This document shows, in pieces, positions 16,008 to 29,110 of a DNA stretch of 48,051 nucleotides. How positions within the stretch are numbered: the stretch's first letter is position 1; every line of letters starts with the position of its first letter. This DNA is from JBFWVD01 sp050246915. Lineage in GTDB: Bacteria; Actinomycetota; Acidimicrobiia; Acidimicrobiales; Ilumatobacteraceae. The translations under genes and the position numbers were made by a program. The notes under the pieces are model-generated. The model did no database searches. It was not told the DNA's origin and worked only from the letters and a program-made list of their open reading frames with translations. The DNA is taken from the NCBI GenBank assembly GCA_050246915.1, contig JBFWVD010000039.1:1-48051 (forward strand). Direction: 5' to 3'.

Positions 16008-17746
16008 ATCAGGTCCTGCTCCGCGTCGCGCCCGTCGAGCCAACCTAGCAACTCACCGAGTGCGTCCGACCCCGGTTGGCCCAGCCCGTGTAGCCAGCTG
16101 CGCACACGTGCGCTGACCAGCAGGTGATCGTCGGGATGAGACATGGTGCGATCGCGACGCAACTCGCGCTCCACCGCTGAGCGGAGCAGGTTCTCGCACT
16201 CGAGCACTGGATCGTGTTCGGCCTCTTCGACCGCGAGCCTGGTGAGCAGCTCGGCCACCGCCGGATCGGCCTGTTCGATGGCGTGGCGGACCTCACCATC
16301 GTGACGGGCCAGTTCGTCCACCGCACGGCGGTGTTCAGGGTCGGCGAACATGGCCGGCACCACCCGTGGAGCGGTGTTCAACCAGTTGTGCACCAGCAGC
16401 CGGAGCACCGTGGTCTCTGGGCCATCGCCGAAGGTCTGACGGGGCGCTTCCACCTTCACCACCGGGTTGCGCACGGCCCGATCGGCCATGGCCACCAGGT
16501 CTTCGGGGGGAAGCCCGCAACGCACGGCGATCTCCCCGGCGTACTGCCGCCGCACGATGGCGTTGGGATGTTCGGCCACCAACGCCAAGCCGGCCTCCGC
16601 GGCACGTGCTCGTTGCTCAGGGGTGTTCACCACCATCGAGCTGAGGAGGCGATCGAGACGGAACGCCAGATAGGGCCGCGCTCCGGTGACCGCCGCGGCG
16701 AGTGCCGCTGGGTCGGTGCGAGCGAGATCGCCGGGATCGACTCCCGGCGGCAGGGCCACCACCGACACCGACACGTCATAGGTCTTCTCCCACGCGTAGA
16801 AGCGATCGGCCGCGTTCTGCCCCGCGGCATCGGCGTCGAACGCGAGCACGATGTTCTGTGCGAACTTGCGGAGCAATCGCACGTGCTCCTCCGTGAGCGC
16901 GGTGCCACACGTCGCCACCGCGCGTTTCACCCCGGCCGAGTGGAACCCGATGACGTCGGTGTAGCCCTCGCACACCACGATCTGATCGGACCGCACCGCT
17001 TCATCCTTGGCCCAGTTGAGCCCATAGAGCGTCCGGCTCTTGGAGTAGATGGGCGTTTCGGGCGAGTTCTTGTACTTGGCACCCTCGACACCGGGCATGA
17101 TGCGCCCGCCCATGGCTACTGCGTCACCACGCTCGTCGAAGATGGGGAAGATGATGCGGCCACGCAGCGCGTCGGTCTGGCGGCCACGCTGGTTCAAGAA
17201 CCCGAGGCCGGTGTCGCGAAGCACGTCGTCGGAAAGCTTGAGCGCGCGGGCCAGTTCATCCCATCCCTCCGGAGCCCAGCCCAACGAGAACGTGCGGGCA
17301 GTTGCACCGTCGATACCGCGACTGCGCAAATAGCCCCGTGCCGGCCCAGCGTCGGTGCCGGTGAGAAGGCGCTGGTGATACCACTGCACTGCAGCGGCCA
17401 TGGCCTCTTTGAGGTGCTTGGCCCTGGAGCGGTCTTTCGATTCTCCGGTGTTGGTGTAGGTGATGGAGATACCGGCCTTGGCGGCCAGCGACTCGACGGC
17501 ACCGACGAAGTCGAGATGCTCGATCTCGCGGACGAACGTTATGACGTCGCCGGACACCCCGCATCCGAAGCACTTGTAGTAGCCGAGCTCGTCGTTGACA
17601 CTGAACGACGGGGTCTTCTCGGCGTGGAACGGGCAACGACCCGACCAGCGCGAGCCCACACGGCGAAGTGGCGTGTGGGGCTGCACGACGTCGCTCAGAC
17701 GCACGGTGGCGCGGATGCGTTCGATGTCGTCGTTGGAGATCCCCAT
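16004..17746 (-). CDS. dnaG: DNA primase DnaG
   Basis: A 580-residue replicative primase that makes RNA primers at the fork. The CHC2 zinc-binding domain has Cys38, His41, Cys59 and Cys62 (GRCPFHAEKTPSF, then YYKCFGCG). The TOPRIM core follows with VVCEGYTDVIGFHSAG and LAFDADAAGQNAADR. The C-terminal 200 residues are helical and less conserved, as expected for the helicase-interaction domain. Its stop overlaps the rpoD start, placing rpoD under its transcript. The start is the ATG of MGISNDDIERIR, normal for the family. Confidence 0.96.
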   Translation of the reverse strand: MGISNDDIERIRATVRLSDVVQPHTPLRRVGSRWSGRCPFHAEKTPSFSVNDELGYYKCFGCGVSGDVITFVREIEHLDFVGAVESLAAKAGISITYTNTGESKDRSRAKHLKEAMAAAVQWYHQRLLTGTDAGPARGYLRSRGIDGATARTFSLGWAPEGWDELARALKLSDDVLRDTGLGFLNQRGRQTDALRGRIIFPIFDERGDAVAMGGRIMPGVEGAKYKNSPETPIYSKSRTLYGLNWAKDEAVRSDQIVVCEGYTDVIGFHSAGVKRAVATCGTALTEEHVRLLRKFAQNIVLAFDADAAGQNAADRFYAWEKTYDVSVSVVALPPGVDPGDLARTDPAALAAAVTGARPYLAFRLDRLLSSMVVNTPEQRARAAEAGLALVAEHPNAIVRRQYAGEIAVRCGLPPEDLVAMADRAVRNPVVKVEAPRQTFGDGPETTVLRLLVHNWLNTAPRVVPAMFADPEHRRAVDELARHDGEVRHAIEQADPAVAELLTRLAVEEAEHDPVLECENLLRSAVERELRRDRTMSHPDDHLLVSARVRSWLHGLGQPGSDALGELLGWLDGRDAEQDLM

Positions 17747-17819
17747 GCGCCGTCGAACCTATCGGAGGGTTGTGATGCCTGTGCTTGGCCGGAACCGCGC
17801 GGCAGGGCTGAGGGGCGGG

Positions 17820-18848
17820 CTACTCCAAGGGGACCGCAGGACCCTGCGGCTCGTGCGGCGTCTTGGGAGTGGACTTCAGCGACATCAAGATGGCCACCGT
17901 GAGCACTACGGCGATGAACACCAGCGAAGCGCCCGTGGGGATGTGATACCAGTGCCCGATCAGCATCTTGATGCCGACGAACGCCAAGATGATGGCCAGG
18001 CCCTCCTGCAACCGTTCGAACCGTTCGTGCATGTCGGCCAGTAGGAAGTAGAGGCTGCGCAATCCCAAGATGGCGAAGGCGTTGGAGGTGAGCACGATGA
18101 ACTGTTCCCGGCTCACCGCCAAGATGGCCGGCACCGAATCGACGGCGAACACGACATCGGTCGCCTCGACGAGCACCAACACCGCGAACAACGGCGTTGC
18201 CAGTCGGACGCCGGGGCGATCGGGATCGTGGCGCGTGAACAGCTTCTGTCCGTCATAGGTGTTCGTGGACGGCACCACCTTGCGCACCACGCGGAGGACA
18301 ACCGAACTCTCGGGTTCCACGTCATCATCGTCGTCCTGGAACGCCAGCTTCGCCGCGGTGTAGAGCAGGAACGCCCCGAAGATGTACATCACCCATTCGA
18401 AGCGTTCTATGAGCGCAACGCCGGCGAACACGAAGATCGCTCGCAGGACCAATGCGCCGAACACACCCCAGAACAGCACTCGGAACTGGTACATGCGCGG
18501 GACCGCGAAGTAGTTGAGGATCAGCGCCCACACGAACACGTTGTCGATGCTGAGACTCTTCTCCAGCAAGTAGCCGGAGTAGTACTCGCCCGCCGCTGCC
18601 CCGCCGTGCCACACCCACATCAAGATGCCGAACGACAGCCCGATCGTGATCCACACCGCGGACTCGATCGCAGCTTCCTTGAACGAGACCTCATGGGCAT
18701 CTTTGTGGACGAGAACGATGTCGGCGATGAGCAGCACGACGATGAGGGCGCCGACGGCTGCCCAGTTCCATGCCGGGACGTCGATGTCGACCGCGTTCTC
18801 GGCTGCTTTGTTGGCCAGCGTCATGCTGGCCGTGTGGGCGAGGTGCAT
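17820..18848 (-). CDS. TerC/Alx-family integral membrane protein
   Basis: A 342-residue membrane protein with about eight to nine hydrophobic segments. It contains the TerC signatures SLSIDNVFVWALI (about residue 98) and ATDVVFAVDSVPAILAV (about residue 235), each with acidic residues inside membrane helices. Family members export metal ions (manganese) and are linked to tellurite resistance and protein secretion. An Asp-rich loop (DDDDDVEPE) separates the two halves. Its ATG shares a base with the stop of the AIM24-like gene (TGATG), so the two are coupled. Confidence 0.88.
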   Translation of the reverse strand: MHLAHTASMTLANKAAENAVDIDVPAWNWAAVGALIVVLLIADIVLVHKDAHEVSFKEAAIESAVWITIGLSFGILMWVWHGGAAAGEYYSGYLLEKSLSIDNVFVWALILNYFAVPRMYQFRVLFWGVFGALVLRAIFVFAGVALIERFEWVMYIFGAFLLYTAAKLAFQDDDDDVEPESSVVLRVVRKVVPSTNTYDGQKLFTRHDPDRPGVRLATPLFAVLVLVEATDVVFAVDSVPAILAVSREQFIVLTSNAFAILGLRSLYFLLADMHERFERLQEGLAIILAFVGIKMLIGHWYHIPTGASLVFIAVVLTVAILMSLKSTPKTPHEPQGPAVPLE

Positions 18849-19582
18849 CAGTCCCGGCTACCCAACCCGCCCAAGATGCCACCGACGCCGCCGCCAGCAC
18901 CGGAGTTGCCCGTACCGATCGTGGCACCGATCCACGACAGGAACTCGTTTGGGTTGCGGGTCTGGGTCATGACCTTGCCCGGTCCGGTGAAGTCGAACAC
19001 CAGCCCCTCCCCCGACTTGAACGTCTGCACCAAGCCACCGGTCACCTTGCGCAAGCCCATCTGCACGGTGTCTTCGTAGGCCACCATGTGCCCGGTGTCG
19101 ACGGTGATCGTCTGGCCGGGCGCCAGATCCCAGGTCTCCAACGCTCCGTAGCAGGCGATGACGATGGGGCCGCTCCCGGCGGCACGCACGATGAAGGCGC
19201 CTTCGGACCCGAACATGTTCTTGAACCCGCCCCACTTGGTGTCGAGCTCGACGCTCTGAGCCGACGCGAGCCACGACCCCTTCTGCACGATGAGCGACCG
19301 TTCTGGGGTGATGTCGAGCGTGAGCAGATCGCCCGGGAGGCGGGGCGCGACGTCGACCCAGCCGCCTTGACTCGGAGCGGTGTACGTCGTGATGAAGAAG
19401 CTCTCTCCTCCGAGCGCAGCTCGCTTGAGGCTCTTGAGCACGCCGCCTTCTGCCTTGGCGGCCACGATCACCCCGGCGCTGGTGGCCATCATGGCGCCCG
19501 CCTCGGCGCGTACGGACTCGCTGCCGGCAAGGTTCAGGCGGGCAACGCCGAAGCTGGGGGTTTGACGGGTGACGACCTGCAT
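18848..19582 (-). CDS. AIM24/TIGR00266-family beta-rich protein
   Basis: A 244-residue protein of the AIM24 (TIGR00266) family, which folds as a double-stranded beta-helix related to TRAP. Visible features are the early SVRAEAGAMMATSAGVIVAA segment, GGESFFITTYTA, and the repeated beta-hairpins up to EGLVFDFTGPGKVMTQTRNP. A glycine-rich tail (GAGGGVGGILGGLGSRD) follows, as in many homologues. The longer frame to 19789 is rejected because ATG 19582 has a GGAGG ribosome site and begins the conserved core. Molecular function of the family is unknown. Coupling to TerC suggests a membrane or metal-stress role, which is inference. Confidence 0.85.
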   Translation of the reverse strand: MQVVTRQTPSFGVARLNLAGSESVRAEAGAMMATSAGVIVAAKAEGGVLKSLKRAALGGESFFITTYTAPSQGGWVDVAPRLPGDLLTLDITPERSLIVQKGSWLASAQSVELDTKWGGFKNMFGSEGAFIVRAAGSGPIVIACYGALETWDLAPGQTITVDTGHMVAYEDTVQMGLRKVTGGLVQTFKSGEGLVFDFTGPGKVMTQTRNPNEFLSWIGATIGTGNSGAGGGVGGILGGLGSRD

Positions 19583-19663
19583 GTTGTGCCTCCAGGAGCG
19601 GGCGTGGGTGATGTCAGTCTGGCCCACCGGCCCTCGCCACCGGTGGAACATGCCAGTTCGGAC

Positions 19664-19710
19664 CGGCACGCCAGAATTGACGAGCGGCACACCAGGTCTG
19701 GCGTGCCGCT
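19664..19710 (-). terminator. overlapping inverted repeats between ppdK and the AIM24-like gene
   Basis: On the minus-strand RNA, bases 19710-19683 can form a 13-bp stem (8 bp, one G-U, 4 bp) around a 2-nt loop. The 5' arm also pairs perfectly over 11 bp (CGGCACGCCAG with CTGGCGTGCCG) with 19674-19664. The two hairpins are mutually exclusive because they share the arm at 19700-19710. There is no U-tract, so this is either a factor-assisted terminator of ppdK or an attenuator-like switch for the downstream genes. Confidence 0.45.
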
Positions 19711-19760
19711 GCCAATCACACGTATATGTCAACCAACCTTGACAGGTCGGGGTGTTCAGT

Positions 19761-22412
<2,652 letters not shown>

Positions 22413-22456
22413 GGCGCAAGACCCTAGTGGTCCCGCTCGCGCGCTTCCGATTCATA

Positions 22457-22470
22457 GTCACTACTGTGAC
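22457..22470. promoter_or_regulatory. small dyad in the ppdK / acyl-CoA synthetase divergent region
   Basis: GTCACTACTGTGAC has perfect 5-bp arms around a 4-bp centre. It lies 45 bp upstream of ppdK and 80 bp upstream of the chosen start of the divergent gene. It is short enough to be chance, so I list it only as a possible operator. Confidence 0.2.
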
Positions 22471-22549
22471 CGGTTCGCCCCCTGACGCCTCGCCCTCGTC
22501 CGAGATGGATCAGCGGGAGTGCCACGCAGCGACATCGGGGGAACATTGC

Positions 22550-24130
22550 ATGCACGCCCAGTACGCCCACCTGGCTGATCTCATCAGTTCAGGCGCCCGT
22601 CAGCATCCGAGCGCCCCGTTGTGGTTCCTGGCCGATGACGCCACCGCCTCGGAGACCACCGTCGGCGACGTCTACCAGAGCGCTCTCTCGCTGGTCGGGC
22701 ACCTCCAAGCGGCCGGGCTCGAGACCGGAGACGCGGTGGCCATCTGGGGCGGTTCGTCCATCCCCGTCGCCACCGGGATCGTTGCCGCGCTCATCGGCGG
22801 GTTCGTAGCGGTGCCGATGTTGCACACCCTCGGCGAGAGCGACGTCAACGCCATCGTGGACCGCGCCCAGTGCCGCGCGGTGATCGCGGGCCGAGGGTTT
22901 CGGGATCGTCGGTTCCTCCCAGAGCTGGAGCGGTTGGGTGAGCGGATCGGGTCGTTGACGGTCATCGCCGATGACGACGCGGCAGCCCATCGTCCGGTTG
23001 GGTCACACCGCCAGCTGCGGTCGTGGGACGAGGTGATGGCGGCTCCCGCCCCGCCGGTCGTCGCACCGACGCTGACACCCGACAGCCGAGCATGCATCTT
23101 CTTCACCTCCGGCTCCTCCGGTCAGCCCAAGGGTGTCATCCACGCCCACCGGAGCCTGGTGGCCGAGGTGTTCGACTGGGGCAGCCAACTCGATGTGCTC
23201 GACGGGTCGGTCTTCCTGCAGAGCTTCCCCATCGCGCACGTCGGTGGCATCGAGGGACTCGTGACCGCCATGGGCACGGGCACCTCTGCGGTGCTGCTCG
23301 AGAGCTGGCATGGCGACCTCGCCGCCGACGCCATCGAACGCCATCGCGTGACCGCCCTCGGTTCGACACCGTTCTTCGTCGACACGCTCATCTCCGCTCA
23401 TGATCGCGGTGCCGATCTGTCCAGCATCCGCCGGATCATGACCGGCGGGGCCATGGTCACCCCGCAGCTCATCGCCGAGGCCGACAAGCGAGGGCTGTTC
23501 GTGTTCCGCTGCTACGGATCGAGCGAGCATCCCACCGTGACCGGCACCGATGCGGGCGAATCGCTCGTGGCCCGTTCCACCACCGACGGGCGACCGTCGG
23601 GTGACTCGGAGGTGTTGATCATCGATGAGCACGGCGAACCGCTCCCGAACGGCTCCTCCGGAGAGGTGTTGCTTCGCGGGAGCGAGCAGTTCGTCGGTTA
23701 CCTCGGCAGCGATGACGCCGCCATCGACCGCGACGGTTGGTTCCACACCGGCGACGTGGGCCGCATCGACGGCGACGGCCGGCTCACCATCACCGGCCGC
23801 ATCAAGCAGATCATCATCCGTGCCGGGGAGAACATCTCGATCGCCGAGGTCGAGGAGGTGCTCGCCACCCACGCTGCGGTGCGTGACTGTGCGGTGATCG
23901 GGATCAACGAACCCGTATACGGCGAACGGGCCTGCGCTGTGGTCGTGACGCGCGATGGTTCCGAGCTGGACCTCGCCGATGTGCGTCGACACTTCGAATC
24001 GGCCGGCGTGGCCCGCTTCAAGGTGCCCGAGTACGTGATGACGCTCTCGGAGTTGCCGCACAACACGGTCGGCAAGATCGATCGCAACGCCTTGCGTGAC
24101 GCGCTCAACGACAAGAGCCCGTTCGGCTGA
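22550..24130 (+). CDS. AMP-dependent acyl-CoA synthetase/ligase (ANL superfamily)
   Basis: A 526-residue adenylating enzyme that should activate a carboxylate to an acyl-AMP and then an acyl-CoA. Motifs are the P-loop FFTSGSSGQPKGVIHAH, the adenine motif YGSSEHPTVTGTD, the hinge GWFHTGDVGRIDGDGRLTIT with GRIKQIIIRAGENIS, and the catalytic Lys in HNTVGKIDRNAL. An upstream-extended frame begins at 22370, but those residues are unlike the family. ATG 22550 follows a GGGGGA site and begins MHAQYAHLADLI. The substrate is not evident; the sequence resembles the cyclohexanecarboxylate/medium-chain acyl-CoA ligase group. Confidence 0.88.
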   Translation: MHAQYAHLADLISSGARQHPSAPLWFLADDATASETTVGDVYQSALSLVGHLQAAGLETGDAVAIWGGSSIPVATGIVAALIGGFVAVPMLHTLGESDVNAIVDRAQCRAVIAGRGFRDRRFLPELERLGERIGSLTVIADDDAAAHRPVGSHRQLRSWDEVMAAPAPPVVAPTLTPDSRACIFFTSGSSGQPKGVIHAHRSLVAEVFDWGSQLDVLDGSVFLQSFPIAHVGGIEGLVTAMGTGTSAVLLESWHGDLAADAIERHRVTALGSTPFFVDTLISAHDRGADLSSIRRIMTGGAMVTPQLIAEADKRGLFVFRCYGSSEHPTVTGTDAGESLVARSTTDGRPSGDSEVLIIDEHGEPLPNGSSGEVLLRGSEQFVGYLGSDDAAIDRDGWFHTGDVGRIDGDGRLTITGRIKQIIIRAGENISIAEVEEVLATHAAVRDCAVIGINEPVYGERACAVVVTRDGSELDLADVRRHFESAGVARFKVPEYVMTLSELPHNTVGKIDRNALRDALNDKSPFG

Positions 24131-24183
24131 CGCTCGCGCGTCAATCAGAATTGCACCACTGCGATCGCGCAGCGGGAGGACTG

Positions 24184-25494
<1,311 letters not shown>

Positions 25495-25578
25495 GGCTCA
25501 CAACGCTACCGATTCGTCGCGTCCGGCACCGAGCCGCTTGGTCATGAGGGCTCCGAAGCTGCCCTGCCGCCCGAGTTC

Positions 25579-26316
25579 TCAGTGGTTGCCGATGACCGCC
25601 CCGGCCCGAAGTCGCCGCTCGAGATGGTGTTCCATCACCAATCGGGCCAACACCTCGACGGTGTGGGTGTCGGCGGAGATGGGTGTGGCCAGCGCGGCTC
25701 GCAGCTGCCCGCCCAATATCCGACGTAGGAGAACGATGACCCCTGGTGACACGGGCAGACCGCGGCGATGCTCACGGCACAACAGGCCACCTTCATTCGG
25801 ATCGAAGGCAACGAGCTCCTCAGCAGCGTCCTCACCCACGCCGGCGCCACACACCACACAGCCGTCGACGTGCACGCCCAAACCTTCTGTGGCCAGGAGC
25901 TTGAGGTAGAACGCGGGCACCAGCAGGGCGGCGTCGTGGTCGGCCAGCGAACGCAGGGCTCCGAGGAGCATCGTGTAGAGGCGGGGATCGCCCTCACGTC
26001 CGTGGGAGAACTGCTCGATCACCTCGCACAGCGCGGAGGCCTTGGTGAGGCGATCGAGATCGTCGCGGATCGCCCGGAAGTGATCGATGGACTCGACCTG
26101 CGAGATGGTCTGCAGTTCGCCTTTGCCGGTGTTGAACTGGATGGTGAGATGGCTGGGCGACTCGAGTCGGCCGCCGAACTTGCTGGTGGGCTTGCGCACC
26201 CCTTTGGCCACCGATCGCACCTGCCCGTGCTGGGCGGTGATGAACACCACGATGCGATCGGCCTCACCGAACTTGTAGGTGCGCAGCACGATGCCGGTGT
26301 CGGTGAAGGAAGGCAC
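25579..26316 (-). CDS. recO: DNA repair protein RecO
   Basis: A 245-residue recombination mediator. The N-terminal OB fold (GIVLRTYKFGEADRIVVFIT, later VRSVAKGVRKPTSKFGGRLE) binds DNA. The C-terminal helical part holds a zinc site, CVVCGAG with LLCREH. RecO loads RecA with RecR at gaps. It is 38 bp downstream of uppS and probably co-transcribed with it. Confidence 0.94.
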   Translation of the reverse strand: MPSFTDTGIVLRTYKFGEADRIVVFITAQHGQVRSVAKGVRKPTSKFGGRLESPSHLTIQFNTGKGELQTISQVESIDHFRAIRDDLDRLTKASALCEVIEQFSHGREGDPRLYTMLLGALRSLADHDAALLVPAFYLKLLATEGLGVHVDGCVVCGAGVGEDAAEELVAFDPNEGGLLCREHRRGLPVSPGVIVLLRRILGGQLRAALATPISADTHTVEVLARLVMEHHLERRLRAGAVIGNH

Positions 26317-26354
26317 CGCGGCAACCTATCGTCGTGCCCGCCGGTGGTCGCGGC

Positions 26355-27095
26355 TCACGTATCGACGCCGCCGAAGCGGCGTTGACGCTGCTGGAACTCG
26401 CGGACCGCGTCGGCCAGGTGCTGGCGTCGGAAGTCGGGCCACAACACCTCGGTGAAGACCAACTCGGAGTACGCCAGCTCCCACAACAAGAAGTTGGAGA
26501 TGCGGTACTCGCCACTGGTGCGCACCATCAGGTCGGGATCGGGCATCTCGGGGTCGTAGAGATGCTTGCGGATCTCCTTCTCCGACACGTCCTCGGGACG
26601 GATGCCTTCGGCCACCATGGCCTTCACCGCGTCGACGATCTCGGCCCGACCGCCATAGTTGAAGGCGATGGTGAGCGTCAGCCTGCGGTTGTTCTTGGTC
26701 AGGTCGATCGATGCGTCCTGCTGGCGGATGAGCCGCTTGGGTACCCGCCAGTCGCGCCGACCGGCGAAGCGGATGCGGACGCCGAGGTCGTTCAACTCGT
26801 CGCGGCGCTCCACCAAGATGCGCTCGTTGAAGCCCATGAGGTAGCGAACTTCATCGATGGGGCGCTTCCAGTTCTCGGTGGAGAACGCGTACACCGTCAG
26901 CCAGGAGATGCCCAGTTCGAGCGCCCCGTGCACCGTGTCGAACAACGCCTCTTCGCCCGCGGCGTGACCGTCGGTCCGCTTGAGGCCACGACGGGTTGCC
27001 CACCGGCCATTGCCGTCCATGACACAGCCGACGTGCGCCGGAACTCTCGAGAGATCGATGCCGTCGGTGAGCACGGTGAACGACGATAGTGCCAT
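26355..27095 (-). CDS. uppS: isoprenyl transferase (undecaprenyl/decaprenyl diphosphate synthase family)
   Basis: A 246-residue cis-prenyltransferase. It has the catalytic Asp in CVMDGNGRWATRRGLKR, the WSTENWKRP-type segment (AFSTENWKRP), FNYGGRAEIVDAVK, and the C-terminal PDLMVRTSGEYRISNFLLWE with LVFTEVLWPDF. It supplies the lipid carrier for cell-wall and surface polysaccharide synthesis. It is divergent from the DinG-like helicase, with 67 bp between starts. Confidence 0.95.
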   Translation of the reverse strand: MALSSFTVLTDGIDLSRVPAHVGCVMDGNGRWATRRGLKRTDGHAAGEEALFDTVHGALELGISWLTVYAFSTENWKRPIDEVRYLMGFNERILVERRDELNDLGVRIRFAGRRDWRVPKRLIRQQDASIDLTKNNRRLTLTIAFNYGGRAEIVDAVKAMVAEGIRPEDVSEKEIRKHLYDPEMPDPDLMVRTSGEYRISNFLLWELAYSELVFTEVLWPDFRRQHLADAVREFQQRQRRFGGVDT

Positions 27096-27162
27096 CGCTG
27101 CCGCTGGCCGGGTTGCCTGTGCCCATCAAGACGACCGTCGCCTCGCCTATCGTCGAACCTCC

Positions 27163-29079
27163 ATGGCCGGAACCGTCGCATCATCATCCAACAGCGGCAG
27201 CCGTGACCTGGCCGTGGTCCTCGAGCACGTGGTCGGTGGGCTGCCGGGCGGCGGCGAGCCACGCCTCGGGCAACGAGAGATGGCCGACGCCGTCCGCGCC
27301 GCCATCGCCGGTGGGCGCCATCTCATCGTGCAGGCCGGCACCGGCACCGGCAAGAGCCTCGGGTATCTGGTCCCGGCTGTACTGAGCGGCAAGCGCGTGG
27401 TGGTGGCCACCGCCACCAAGGCCCTACAGGACCAGTTGGCCTCCAAGGATCTGCCCTATCTGCAATCAGCGCTGCCGGAGTTGGACATCACCTTCGCCGT
27501 CGTGAAGGGCCGGTCCAACTACGCCTGTCTGCAGCGACTCAAGGAGACGTCGGCCAGCGCAGCTGAACGGCTCGACCTCGACGATGTGAGCCCGGCGGTG
27601 CGCGCCGAACTGCGAAAGATCGCAGCATGGGCCGAGACGTCCAAGACCGGCGACCGTGGCGAGCTCGACTTCGAGCCGATGGAACGCGCCTGGCAAGCCG
27701 CCAGCGTCACGTCCAACGAATGTCCTGGGGCCAACACGTGCCCGATGGGTGGCTCCTGCTTCGCCGAGCGGGCCCGCCGCGCCGCAGCGGAAGCCAACGT
27801 GATCGTGGTGAACCTCCATCTGTACGGAACGCACCTCGCGTCAGGGGGCGTGGTGCTACCCGAACACGATCTGGTCATCGTCGACGAGGCGCATCAACTC
27901 GAGGACACCATCTCGTCGACGTCGGGTCTGGAACTCACCGGTGGTCGCTTCGTCGCGCTGTCGCGCATCGGGCGCGGTGTGCTGGCCGATGAGGAGATCC
28001 CGGCATCGGTGGCCACTGCGGGCAGTCGATTGGCCGCCGCCCTCACCGAGCACAACGGCAAGCGCCTCACCTCTCCCCTGCCCAGTGGCGTGCAAGACGC
28101 ACTCATCGCTGGCCGGGCCACGTTGGCCCATCTGCTCGAATCGTTGCGGCGCATCGACACCAGCGTGAACGAGGCCGATCAACGCAAGGTGCGAGCCCAG
28201 ACCGCCGCTACCGGCCTCATCGAAGAACTCGACGCGGCCATGACCGTGCCGAAGGCCGCAGTTGCGTGGGTGGAAGGTGACAACGCCAACCCGCGCCTGC
28301 GCATCGCCCCCATCGATGTCGGGCCGGTACTGGAGATGGGCCTGTGGGAACAACATCCGACCATCCTCACCAGCGCCACCATCCCGATGGCCCTCCCCGA
28401 CCGCATCGGCCTCGTCGAGGGCACCTACGACGTGCTCGATGTCGGTAGTCCCTTCGACTACGAGCACCAGGGGTTGATCTACTGCACCAAGGGCTTCCCC
28501 GATCCGCGCCGCGAGTCGGCCCGGTTCGATGCCGCGGTCCACGAGGAGCTGCAACTGCTCATCGAGGCAGCCGGCGGCCGCACCCTCGCGCTCTTCACCT
28601 CATGGCGAGCGATGCGCGAAGCCGTGGCGGCCGTGAGCGATTCACTCGACCACAAGGTGTTGGTGCAAGGCGAATTGCCCAACCCGATGTTGGCCGCAGA
28701 GTTCGCGCGCGACGAGACCAGTTGCTTGTTCGCCACCGCCAGCTTCTTCCAAGGCATCGACATCCCGGGGCGGGCACTGTCGCTCGTCACCATCGATCGG
28801 TTGCCGTTCCCCCGACCGGACGAGCCGTTGTTGCAGGCCCGACGAGAGCTGGCCGGTCAGCGCGACGCATTCCGGTTGGTGGACCTTCCCCGCGCCGCAA
28901 CGCTGCTGGCCCAGGCCGCAGGGCGCCTCATCCGCTCGGCGACCGACCGCGGCGTGGTCGCCGTGTTCGATCCGCGCCTGGCCACTGCGGGATATCGCTG
29001 GGACATCGTGCAAGCGCTGCCGGCCATGCGCCGCACAGCTGATCGAGACGAAGCGCTCGACTTCCTGCGCCGTCTCTGA
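27163..29079 (+). CDS. DinG/XPD-like ATP-dependent DNA helicase
   Basis: A 638-residue SF2 iron-sulfur helicase. Motif I is QAGTGTGKSLGYLVPA and motif II is IVDEAHQLEDT. The Fe-S cluster region has four cysteines (YACLQRL, then NECPGANTCPMGGSCF). The second RecA lobe includes LFTSWRAMREAV, FFQGIDIPGRALSLVTI and motif VI QAAGRLIRSATDRG. The frame extends upstream to 26980 across uppS; ATG 27163 (MAGTVASSSN) is the sensible start. It interrupts, in the opposite direction, the era/uppS/recO cluster. Confidence 0.92.
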   Translation: MAGTVASSSNSGSRDLAVVLEHVVGGLPGGGEPRLGQREMADAVRAAIAGGRHLIVQAGTGTGKSLGYLVPAVLSGKRVVVATATKALQDQLASKDLPYLQSALPELDITFAVVKGRSNYACLQRLKETSASAAERLDLDDVSPAVRAELRKIAAWAETSKTGDRGELDFEPMERAWQAASVTSNECPGANTCPMGGSCFAERARRAAAEANVIVVNLHLYGTHLASGGVVLPEHDLVIVDEAHQLEDTISSTSGLELTGGRFVALSRIGRGVLADEEIPASVATAGSRLAAALTEHNGKRLTSPLPSGVQDALIAGRATLAHLLESLRRIDTSVNEADQRKVRAQTAATGLIEELDAAMTVPKAAVAWVEGDNANPRLRIAPIDVGPVLEMGLWEQHPTILTSATIPMALPDRIGLVEGTYDVLDVGSPFDYEHQGLIYCTKGFPDPRRESARFDAAVHEELQLLIEAAGGRTLALFTSWRAMREAVAAVSDSLDHKVLVQGELPNPMLAAEFARDETSCLFATASFFQGIDIPGRALSLVTIDRLPFPRPDEPLLQARRELAGQRDAFRLVDLPRAATLLAQAAGRLIRSATDRGVVAVFDPRLATAGYRWDIVQALPAMRRTADRDEALDFLRRL

Positions 29080-29110
29080 CCTGGCTGCTCTGGGCTGGCG
29101 ACGCTGCCGC

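Noticed and set aside
23003..24061. A 352-codon minus-strand frame within the acyl-CoA synthetase gene, and similar long antisense frames in ppdK, dnaG and glyS
   Set aside because: These are high-GC shadow frames with His/Arg/Gly-rich products and no family resemblance; the opposite strand has clear enzyme motifs.
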